A DNA stretch of 10,047 bases from Intestinibacter sp. (GTDB lineage: Bacteria; Bacillota; Clostridia; Peptostreptococcales; Peptostreptococcaceae). Positions 1 to 5,692 of the stretch are shown one piece after another (position 1 is the first letter of the stretch; each line of letters begins with the position of its first letter). Location: positions 1 through 10,047 of the forward strand of contig NZ_JALEXO010000301.1 in NCBI RefSeq assembly GCF_022780145.1. The letters run 5' to 3'. Made by a program: the position numbers and the translations under genes. The notes under the pieces were generated by a model. The model made no database searches and was not told the origin of the DNA. It saw only the letters and a list, made by a program, of their open reading frames with translations.

Positions 1-293
1 AAGCTCAAGGAGCTGGTATAGCTATATTAGAAAAGGATTTAACACCAGAATCTTTAAACGAAGCTGTATTTAAATTACTTGGAGATAAGGAATTACTTAT
101 AGATATGTCAAATGCAGCTAAAAAAATTGGTAAGCCAGAAGCCATCGATTTAATATACGATGAAATTATGAAGGCTTATAATGAATCACCAAATGCAAAA
201 AATAAAAAAGAAGCAATAGTAAAAGAAGAAAAAGAAGCTTCAGTTGAAAAATCTAAAGAGGATTCAAAAGTTATAGGAATAAAAAAGAAATAA
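1..293 (+). CDS. murG: UDP-N-acetylglucosamine-lipid-linked peptidoglycan transferase MurG, C-terminal end only
   Basis: The frame is already open at base 3 and ends at TAA 291-293, so only the last 96 residues are visible. MurG transfers GlcNAc from UDP-GlcNAc to lipid I on the inner face of the membrane, making lipid II. The segment AQGAGIAILEKDLTPESL, followed by a helical stretch and GKPEAIDLIYDEI, matches the end of the MurG GT-B fold, where a loop after the nucleotide-sugar site is followed by C-terminal helices. The ATG at 105 is internal, not a start. After the last family-like helix the protein continues for about 35 residues rich in Lys, Glu and Ser, a charged, probably disordered tail that MurG usually lacks. 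It is followed by a terminator and then by ftsQ, as in clostridial dcw clusters. Family assignment is fairly sure; the function of the tail is unknown. Confidence 0.85.
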   Translation, partial: AQGAGIAILEKDLTPESLNEAVFKLLGDKELLIDMSNAAKKIGKPEAIDLIYDEIMKAYNESPNAKNKKEAIVKEEKEASVEKSKEDSKVIGIKKK

Positions 294-309
294 ATTAAAA
301 TAACATAAT

Positions 310-350
310 AAAAGATATAGGCTAGCAAAAACTACTCTATATCTTTTTTA
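310..350 (+). terminator. Rho-independent terminator after murG
   Basis: A perfect 11-bp stem (310-320 with 337-347) closes a 16-base loop. Its 3' arm runs into a T-tract at 344-349. It begins 16 bases after the murG stop codon. The stem is AT-rich, so termination may be partial and some read-through into ftsQ is possible. Confidence 0.75.
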
Positions 351-430
351 TTTGCAATAAAAAATTTATGGATATATAACGAGATAAATAAGTTTATCTA
401 TCGAAATCATATGAAAAATATCTGATTTTA

Positions 431-463
431 ATATAAATTTGTTTAAAAAAAATAAATTTATAT
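431..463 (+). promoter_or_regulatory. Inverted repeat upstream of ftsQ
   Basis: A perfect 10-bp inverted repeat, ATATAAATTT (431-440) and AAATTTATAT (454-463), is separated by 13 bases. It lies in the 231-base gap between murG and ftsQ. A smaller 7-bp inverted repeat (382-388 with 393-399) lies just upstream. No convincing promoter was found between them. In DNA this AT-rich such repeats can arise by chance, so a role in ftsQ expression is only a possibility. Confidence 0.3.
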
Positions 464-524
464 GTAGGAGATAAAAGTAGCTGTGTAGTATTTAAAATTA
501 ATAACTTATATTGGAGTGATTTCG

Positions 525-1274
525 ATGAAAAAGAAAAAAAATAAAAGAAGAAAAATCAGAATAAATAGATTGATTACTTTACTGCTATTTGTTTTTATGA
601 TTTGCTTTGGTATTATAGTATTTATAAAAAGTGATTTTTTTTCTTTAAAATACGTAAAAATAGTAAATAATAATATCCTTACAAAATCAGATATAAGTCA
701 ACTATCTAAAATTACAGTTGGGAAAAATATATTTACATATGATTTAAAAAAAATAAAATCAAATATTGAAGAAAATTCGTATGTTGAAAACATATCTATA
801 AAAAGAAAACTTCCAAATTCATTGATAATAAACGTCAAAGAGAAAGATATAATGTGTGCCTTAAAGGATAAAAATGAAAATTATTATTATATTGATAAAA
901 ATATGAAATATGTGGATAAAATAGATGAAGATGATATAAAAGATAGATATCCTATCGTAGGAATGGATTTTTCTTACCACAATAAACAAATAAATTATAA
1001 AAATAAAAGTGATAAAAAATATTTAAATTTATTAATGAAAAATATAAAAACTCAGGGATTAGATAAAAAAGTTAAAGCAGTTGATTTTTTTGACGATAAT
1101 CAAATCGATATTGATATAGATAAAAATATAAAAGTAGTTATTTTGAAGGATAAAAATATCGATTATAATATGTATAAATTGACAAAAATTTTACTGGATT
1201 TAGAAAAACAAAATATTCACTATGGAAAAATTGATATGACTTTTTCAAAATATACATTATATACATATCAATAA
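525..1274 (+). CDS. ftsQ: Cell division protein FtsQ/DivIB
   Basis: A 249-residue bitopic membrane protein of the divisome. FtsQ/DivIB links early and late division proteins through its extracellular POTRA domain. Visible parts are a short Lys/Arg-rich cytoplasmic N-terminus (residues 1-15), one transmembrane helix (about 16-35), then a POTRA domain (about 40-107) with the typical pattern SLKYVKIVNNN, a TVGKNIF turn and VENISIKRKLPNSL. A beta-type domain follows to the C-terminus. The start is taken at ATG 525. The frame is open from a GTG at 516, but that GTG lies within the Shine-Dalgarno GGAG (513-516), which is correctly spaced for 525. Lys, Asn and Ile content is very high, as expected at this base composition. 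Its position between murG and ftsZ supports the call. Confidence 0.9.
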   Translation: MKKKKNKRRKIRINRLITLLLFVFMICFGIIVFIKSDFFSLKYVKIVNNNILTKSDISQLSKITVGKNIFTYDLKKIKSNIEENSYVENISIKRKLPNSLIINVKEKDIMCALKDKNENYYYIDKNMKYVDKIDEDDIKDRYPIVGMDFSYHNKQINYKNKSDKKYLNLLMKNIKTQGLDKKVKAVDFFDDNQIDIDIDKNIKVVILKDKNIDYNMYKLTKILLDLEKQNIHYGKIDMTFSKYTLYTYQ

Positions 1275-1323
1275 TAATATTTTAAAATTAATAATATATA
1301 AGTTGTACATTATTATAAAAAAC

Positions 1324-1369
1324 TTAACAAATTAAATGAAATAAATGATATAATATATTATGTTATAAT
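1324..1369 (+). promoter_or_regulatory. Candidate distal promoters of ftsZ (two extended -10 boxes)
   Basis: TGATATAAT at 1346-1354 is an extended -10 element with a weak -35 TTAACA at 1324-1329 (19-base spacer). A second extended -10, TGTTATAAT, follows at 1361-1369. Both are close to the sigma-A consensus and lie 170-200 bases upstream of ftsZ. Transcription has not been shown and AT-rich DNA gives many false -10 boxes. Confidence 0.4.
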
Positions 1370-1469
1370 TTAAAATGGCTTTTTTTTTAAAAAAAATAGA
1401 TTTTAAGTTTAATTTAACGAATATTTGAAAGAAAAATAATAAAATAGTTATTTATTTAAGAAATATACG

Positions 1470-1498
1470 TTAAACATTTAAATATTAAATGATATAAT
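1470..1498 (+). promoter_or_regulatory. Candidate proximal promoter of ftsZ
   Basis: The extended -10 TGATATAAT (1490-1498) is preceded at a 17-base spacing by TTAAAC (1470-1475). The predicted start of transcription is near 1505, giving a leader of about 38 bases to the ftsZ start. The 13-base string around the -10 (1488-1500) also occurs at the distal promoter (1344-1356), so ftsZ may be driven by duplicated promoters. Confidence 0.5.
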
Positions 1499-1542
1499 AA
1501 AACTATATATAGAAATAAATCATGAGAGAGGGAGGTTTCAAT

Positions 1543-2703
1543 ATGTTAAGTTTTGATTTAGAAACTGACAATAATGCTAAAATAAAGGTATTTGGCGTTG
1601 GTGGCGGTGGAAACAACGCTGTTAATAGAATGATCGATGAGCAAATAAAAGGAATTGATTTTATAGCAATTAATACTGATAGACAAGCATTAGTGACTTC
1701 AAAAGCAGAAAACCAAGTTCAAATAGGAGAAAAGCTTACAAGAGGATTAGGAGCAGGTGCTGACCCTGAAATAGGAAGAAAAGCAGCAGAAGAAAGTAAA
1801 GAACAAATAGAACAATTACTACAAGATACTGATATGGTATTTGTTACTGCAGGAATGGGCGGTGGAACAGGTACAGGAGCAGCTCCAGTAGTAGCTCAAT
1901 TAGCAAAACAAAAGGGAATTTTAACAGTAGGTGTTGTAACTAAACCTTTTGGATTTGAAGGTAAGGTGAGAATGAAAAATGCAGAAGCTGGTATTGAAGA
2001 ATTAAAGGCAAATGTAGACACATTAATCACTATACCAAATGATAGATTATTAGAAGTAGTCCAAAAAAATACATCTATACTAGATGCATTTTCTATAGCT
2101 GATAACGTATTAAAACAAGGTATACAATCTATATCAGATTTAATAAAGGTTCCAGGACTTATAAACTTAGACTTCGCAGATGTTACATCTATAATGAAGG
2201 AAAAAGGACTAGCTCATATGGGTATAGGTAGTGCAAGTGGAGAAAATAGAGCTATAGAAGCAGCTAAAGAAGCAATACAATCACCACTTCTTGAAACATC
2301 TATAAGAGGAGCAAAAGGTGTTTTACTTAATGTAACAGGAGGACCTAGCTTATCATTATTTGAAGCAAATGCAGCTTCTAACTTGATAACTGAATCATGT
2401 GACCCAGATGCAAACATCATATTCGGTGCATCTATTAGAGAAGATTTAGAAGATGAAATAATGATAACTGTTATAGCTACAGGATTTGATAACGCTCCAC
2501 AAGGTGGATATGTAGAACCTACTCCAATTAAGAAAACTGAAATACCACCAGTAGCTAAACCAGCACCAAAGCCAGAACCAAAACCTGAACCAGTTAGAGA
2601 AGTAGAACCTGTGGTTGAAGCAAAACCAGAGCCTATTAAAACATCAAGTGACTGGGATGATGAAATGGAAATACCAACTTTTTTGAGAAATAAAAGAAGA
2701 TAA
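1543..2703 (+). CDS. ftsZ: Cell division GTPase FtsZ
   Basis: FtsZ is the tubulin homologue that polymerises into the Z-ring at mid-cell with GTP. The 386-residue length is normal for the family. The nucleotide-binding domain shows VFGVGGGGNNAVNRM (residues 16-30), the tubulin signature GGGTGTG (106-112), and PNDRLL (165-170). The T7 synergy loop NLDFAD (208-213) carries the catalytic acidic residues D210 and D213. A Pro/Glu/Lys-rich linker with PKPEP repeats (about 327-365) leads to the conserved C-terminal peptide DWDDEMEIPTFLRNKRR, which binds membrane anchors and regulators. The start is placed at ATG 1543 because a strong Shine-Dalgarno GGGAGG (1529-1534) lies 8 bases upstream. The ATG at 1522 lies before that site. 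A terminator follows, so ftsZ is probably the last gene of its transcript. Confidence 0.98.
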   Translation: MLSFDLETDNNAKIKVFGVGGGGNNAVNRMIDEQIKGIDFIAINTDRQALVTSKAENQVQIGEKLTRGLGAGADPEIGRKAAEESKEQIEQLLQDTDMVFVTAGMGGGTGTGAAPVVAQLAKQKGILTVGVVTKPFGFEGKVRMKNAEAGIEELKANVDTLITIPNDRLLEVVQKNTSILDAFSIADNVLKQGIQSISDLIKVPGLINLDFADVTSIMKEKGLAHMGIGSASGENRAIEAAKEAIQSPLLETSIRGAKGVLLNVTGGPSLSLFEANAASNLITESCDPDANIIFGASIREDLEDEIMITVIATGFDNAPQGGYVEPTPIKKTEIPPVAKPAPKPEPKPEPVREVEPVVEAKPEPIKTSSDWDDEMEIPTFLRNKRR

Positions 2704-2715
2704 TTTAAATAAAGT

Positions 2716-2750
2716 AAAAAAACTTCCGATATTAATTTGGAAGTTTTTTT
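2716..2750 (+). terminator. Rho-independent terminator after ftsZ
   Basis: A perfect 12-bp inverted repeat (2716-2727 with 2739-2750) with an 11-base loop has the form A-tract, ACTTCC, loop, GGAAGT, T-tract. It begins 12 bases after the ftsZ stop. The A-tract/T-tract flanks make it able to work in both directions. It separates the division cluster from the redox operon. Confidence 0.9.
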
Positions 2751-2804
2751 ATTTATGCTAAAAAATATAATTTTTAGATTAACTATTTTGTGAGAAAAAA
2801 TGTA

Positions 2805-2833
2805 GGGAACCGATCTAGATTTTAACAGTTCCC
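2805..2833. repeat. Inverted repeat GGGAAC...GTTCCC in the ftsZ-nuoE gap
   Basis: A perfect 6-bp GC-containing inverted repeat (2805-2810 with 2828-2833) encloses 17 bases. It is the most GC-rich element in a gap that is otherwise nearly all A and T. No T-tract follows on the + strand. A short T-rich run follows on the - strand, so it may be a weak reverse terminator or an operator. Nothing in the sequence decides this. Confidence 0.35.
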
Positions 2834-2834
2834 A

Positions 2835-2860
2835 AATAAAAAATAATTATAAAATAATAC
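2835..2860 (+). repeat. 26-base exact direct repeat, copy 1
   Basis: This AT-only stretch, apart from its final C, is repeated exactly at 5592-5617. One copy lies upstream of the nuoE-like gene and one upstream of the Sec formate dehydrogenase gene. Low complexity weakens its significance. Confidence 0.4.
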
Positions 2861-2897
2861 TATATTAATATAATATATTTTAATAAAAAAAATATCG

Positions 2898-2939
2898 ATA
2901 ATAAAAAATAAGTTTTTTTAAAAATTTATTTTTTATTAT
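2898..2939. repeat. AT-only inverted repeat
   Basis: A perfect 14-bp inverted repeat (2898-2911 with 2926-2939) surrounds a 14-base loop that itself contains T7 and A5 runs. It could form a weak hairpin or act as an AT-rich upstream element. With only A and T in the arms, chance is a real alternative. Confidence 0.35.
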
Positions 2940-2999
2940 ATCTTATTTTATATGTTTAACTAAAATTATTAATTAAATTTTTAGAATTTACAAAAATTT

Positions 3000-3029
3000 T
3001 TGAAAACATTTTGTTTTCGTTATTATAAC
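3000..3029 (+). promoter_or_regulatory. Candidate promoter and operator of the redox operon
   Basis: TTGAAA (3000-3005) and TATAAC (3024-3029) form a sigma-A-like promoter with an 18-base spacer. A 7-bp inverted repeat, GAAAACA (3002-3008) and TGTTTTC (3012-3018), overlaps the -35 box and spacer, which is a classic repressor position. A further small palindrome, GTTAT-T-ATAAC (3019-3029), overlaps the -10. An alternative -10 TATAAT lies at 3055-3060 with a poor -35. The regulator cannot be named. A redox or metal sensor would fit the genes downstream. Confidence 0.45.
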
Positions 3030-3072
3030 AATGTAAAAATATTTTAAATTTCAATATAATATATAAATAAGA

Positions 3073-3122
3073 TTATGTACGAATGTTTTCTTGATAAAAA
3101 ATTAAACATAATAAGTACATAA
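3073..3122 (+). promoter_or_regulatory. Nested hairpin in the predicted 5' leader of the redox operon
   Basis: Two nested perfect stems are visible: TTATGTAC (3073-3080) with GTACATAA (3115-3122), and inside it ATGTTT (3083-3088) with AAACAT (3104-3109), closing a 15-base loop. The structure ends about 40 bases before the Shine-Dalgarno. No T-tract follows, so it is not a plain terminator. It matches no riboswitch class I can recognise; it may be an RNA element, a DNA operator or an mRNA stabiliser. Confidence 0.4.
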
Positions 3123-3123
3123 A

Positions 3124-3147
3124 TTGACATTTTTTCAGATTGACATT
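3124..3147 (+). repeat. Direct repeat TTGACATT x2 before nuoE
   Basis: TTGACATT occurs at 3124-3131 and again at 3140-3147, 16 bases apart. Each copy contains a consensus -35 hexamer TTGACA. A -10-like TATTAA (3150-3155) is 20 bases beyond the first copy, too far for a normal promoter. The repeats could instead be tandem binding sites for a regulator just upstream of the ribosome binding site. Confidence 0.35.
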
Positions 3148-3175
3148 CATATTAAAAAAATAAGGAGGGATAAAT

Positions 3176-3658
3176 ATGTTAGAACAGTCTTATTATGAAA
3201 AGACAGATGAGATTATAAAACATCATGGGTCTAAGGCAAATTCTTTGATATCAGTTATGCAGGATGTACAGGCTGAGTATCGTTATTTGCCAGGAGAATT
3301 GCTTTCTTACATTGCAGATAAGCTAGGCATACCGTTAGCAAAGGCATATAGCGTTGCAACATTTTACGAAAATTTTTCTTTTGATCCAAAGGGAAAATAT
3401 GTTATCAAAGTATGCGATGGTACAGCATGCCATGTACGTAAATCAGTTCCAGTAAGAGAGGCGTTGGAAAAACATTTAGGTCTAGGAAAAGGTAAACGCA
3501 CAACTGACGATATGATATTTACTCTAGAAATAGTATCATGTTTAGGTGCTTGTAGTTTTGCCCCAGTTATGACTATAAATGATAAGGTACATCCAAAGAT
3601 GACTCCAGACAAAGCTATAGAAATAATTGAAGAGCTTAAGAAAGGAGAGTGCCAATAA
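3176..3658 (+). CDS. nuoE: NuoE-like [2Fe-2S] thioredoxin-fold subunit of an NAD-linked formate dehydrogenase complex
   Basis: A 160-residue protein of the 24-kDa NADH dehydrogenase subunit family (NuoE, HydC, HylC). An N-terminal helical bundle (about 1-65) is followed by a thioredoxin-like domain binding one [2Fe-2S] cluster. The four ligands are C80 and C85 (CDGTAC) and C122 and C126 (CLGAC), the exact family pattern. In soluble complexes this subunit partners the NuoF-like flavoprotein. The start ATG is supported by AGGAGG at 3163-3168. The stop TAA directly abuts the next gene's GTG start, indicating translational coupling. There are no membrane or proton-pumping Nuo genes nearby, so this is not complex I. 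Given the downstream genes, it most likely serves cytoplasmic formate dehydrogenase. The symbol is a family label; hydC or hylC would be equally apt. Confidence 0.9.
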   Translation: MLEQSYYEKTDEIIKHHGSKANSLISVMQDVQAEYRYLPGELLSYIADKLGIPLAKAYSVATFYENFSFDPKGKYVIKVCDGTACHVRKSVPVREALEKHLGLGKGKRTTDDMIFTLEIVSCLGACSFAPVMTINDKVHPKMTPDKAIEIIEELKKGECQ

Positions 3659-5530
3659 GTGAAGAAAATAGAAAATAGAGAACAATTACAGGCTATTCGT
3701 AAAAAAGCAAAAGAAAAAATTGATGCAACTCCTATACGTATATTAATTTGTGGAGGTACTGGTTGTATATCAGGTGGATCACAATTTATATACGAAAAAA
3801 TGAAAGATTTAGTTGGTGACAACGAGAATGTAGAGATAACACTTCAGCCACATGTTCCACATCCACAGGTCAAAAAAACTGGATGTCATGGTTTCTGTGA
3901 AATGGGTCCTTTAATGAGAATTGAACCTTTAAACATATTTTATGTAAAGGTTCGACTTGAAGATTGTGAAGAAATTTACAATGAAACAATTTTAAATAAA
4001 AAAGTAATAGACAGATTGATTTACAAAGAAAATGGTAAATCTTATATAAACCAAGAATCTATACCTTTCTATAAAAAGCAAACTCGTATAGTTCTTAAAA
4101 ACTGTGGTCATATAGATGCAGAGAATATAGAAGAGTACATAGCAGTTGGTGGATATAAAGGCTTAGAAAAAGTTTTATTTGACATGACTAAAGAAGAAGG
4201 ATTAGATGAAATGTTAAAATCTGGACTTAGAGGCCGTGGTGGTGCTGGCTTCCCAACAGGTAAAAAATGGGTAGAGGTTGCAAAACAGCCAGGTACTGAA
4301 AAATATGTAGTATGCAATGGTGATGAAGGTGACCCAGGAGCATTTATGGATGGAAGTGTCATGGAAGGCTACTCTCATAAGATGATTGAAGGTATGATGA
4401 TAGGTGCTTATTTAGTAGGCGCTAAAAACGGATATATATATGTTCGTGCAGAATATCCATTATCAGTTGAACGTCTAAGAATAGCTATATCACAAGCTGA
4501 AGAATATGGGTTACTTGGAGATAACATATTAGGAACTGACTTCAGTTTTAGACTACATATCAATAGGGGTGCAGGAGCTTTTGTTTGTGGTGAAGGTAGC
4601 GCATTGACAGCATCTATTGAAGGCAATCGAGGTATGCCAAGAGTTAAACCACCTCGTACTACTGAAAAAGGATTATTTGCAAAACCTACAGTACTAAACA
4701 ACGTTGAAACTTATGCAAACGTACCTATGATAATACTCAATGGAGCTGACTGGTTTAGAAAAATTGGTACTGAAGGAAGTCCAGGTACAAAAACATTTTC
4801 CTTGACAGGTAGTATCAAGCATACAGGATTGATAGAAGTTCCAATGGGAACTACTCTAAGAGAAATCATTTACGATATAGGTGGTGGTATTAAAGACGAC
4901 GTTCCATTCAAAGCTGTACAAATAGGCGGCCCATCTGGTGGATGTTTAGTAGAGAAACATTTAGATTTACCATTAGATTTCGATTCAGTTAAAAAATTAA
5001 ATGCTATAATGGGTTCTGGTGGGCTTGTTGTAATGGATGAAACAAGTTGTATGGTAGATGTAGCTCGTTTCTTTATGAGTTTCACTCAAAGAGAATCTTG
5101 CGGTAAATGTATTCCATGCCGTACAGGAACTAAGAGAATGCTTGAAATATTGGAAAAGATAACTGAAGGAAAAGGTACTTTAGAAGACTTAGATAAATTA
5201 GAACAAACTGCCCATATAGTAAGAACGATGTCTCTATGTGGTCTTGGAAAGAGTGCTCCACTTCCAGTTATAAGTACATTAGAATTATTTAGAGATGAAT
5301 ATGAAGAACATATAGTTGATGGTAAATGTAAAGCTCATATATGTTCAGCATTAAAATCTTACAAAATTGATCCAGATAAATGCAAAGGATGTACTAAATG
5401 TGCAAGAAATTGTCCAGTTGATGCTATTACTGGAGAAAAGAAGCAACCTCATGAAATTGATACTACTAAATGTATTAAATGTGGTACTTGTCTTGAAGGA
5501 TGTAAATTCGATGCTGTATATGTTGAATAG
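3659..5530 (+). CDS. nuoF: NuoF-like NAD(H)-binding FMN/iron-sulfur subunit, HydB/HylB type
   Basis: A 623-residue electron-transfer flavoprotein. An N-terminal thioredoxin-like [2Fe-2S] domain (about 25-115) has ligands C31, C36, C76 and C80. The NADH/FMN-binding Rossmann-like core (about 160-380) has GRGGAGFPTGKKW (192-204) and CNGDEGDPGAF. An SLBB domain (about 380-440) precedes a [4Fe-4S] site, CGKCIPC (C481, C484, C487) with C527. A C-terminal 2[4Fe-4S] ferredoxin domain has C575/578/581/585 and C605/608/611/615. This order is that of the beta subunit of electron-bifurcating hydrogenases and formate dehydrogenases, which couple NAD(P)H and ferredoxin. The added ferredoxin domain separates it from complex I NuoF. 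Translation starts at GTG 3659 directly after the nuoE stop, with GGAGAG at 3644-3649. Two further cysteines, C557 and C562, may bind an additional metal. Confidence 0.93.
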   Translation: MKKIENREQLQAIRKKAKEKIDATPIRILICGGTGCISGGSQFIYEKMKDLVGDNENVEITLQPHVPHPQVKKTGCHGFCEMGPLMRIEPLNIFYVKVRLEDCEEIYNETILNKKVIDRLIYKENGKSYINQESIPFYKKQTRIVLKNCGHIDAENIEEYIAVGGYKGLEKVLFDMTKEEGLDEMLKSGLRGRGGAGFPTGKKWVEVAKQPGTEKYVVCNGDEGDPGAFMDGSVMEGYSHKMIEGMMIGAYLVGAKNGYIYVRAEYPLSVERLRIAISQAEEYGLLGDNILGTDFSFRLHINRGAGAFVCGEGSALTASIEGNRGMPRVKPPRTTEKGLFAKPTVLNNVETYANVPMIILNGADWFRKIGTEGSPGTKTFSLTGSIKHTGLIEVPMGTTLREIIYDIGGGIKDDVPFKAVQIGGPSGGCLVEKHLDLPLDFDSVKKLNAIMGSGGLVVMDETSCMVDVARFFMSFTQRESCGKCIPCRTGTKRMLEILEKITEGKGTLEDLDKLEQTAHIVRTMSLCGLGKSAPLPVISTLELFRDEYEEHIVDGKCKAHICSALKSYKIDPDKCKGCTKCARNCPVDAITGEKKQPHEIDTTKCIKCGTCLEGCKFDAVYVE

Positions 5531-5591
5531 ATATATTTATCATAAAATAAAATTATTAAAAAAAATAGAAATATAAAATAAGATTAAAATT

Positions 5592-5617
5592 AATAAAAAA
5601 TAATTATAAAATAATAC
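5592..5617 (+). repeat. 26-base exact direct repeat, copy 2
   Basis: This is identical to 2835-2860. It lies in the 162-base AT-rich gap between the nuoF-like gene and the Sec formate dehydrogenase gene. I see no clear promoter or terminator in that gap, so the genes are probably cotranscribed, but an AT-only promoter cannot be excluded. Confidence 0.4.
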
Positions 5618-5692
5618 GATACGAAAAAATTTAATAATATGATAAATTAATAAAATTTGAAGATTATATAAAAATAATTAGGAGGAAATAGT

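Noticed and set aside
465..488. Shine-Dalgarno-like TAGGAG followed by GTG-TAG, a start-stop mini-gene upstream of ftsQ
   Set aside because: The frame is a single codon and the match is easily due to chance.
2805..2833. T-box or other tRNA-sensing leader
   Set aside because: Only a 6-bp stem is present, without the conserved T-box sequence, and the downstream genes are not amino-acid genes.
3012..3031. Rex operator before the redox operon
   Set aside because: Redox control by Rex would fit the genes, but the TTGTT...AACAA arms are wrongly spaced and the inner bases do not match TTGTTAA-N4-TTAACAA.
5367..5576. Overlapping + strand frame of 69 codons at the end of the nuoF-like gene
   Set aside because: It lies in another frame of the C-terminal ferredoxin domain, has no Shine-Dalgarno and resembles no family.
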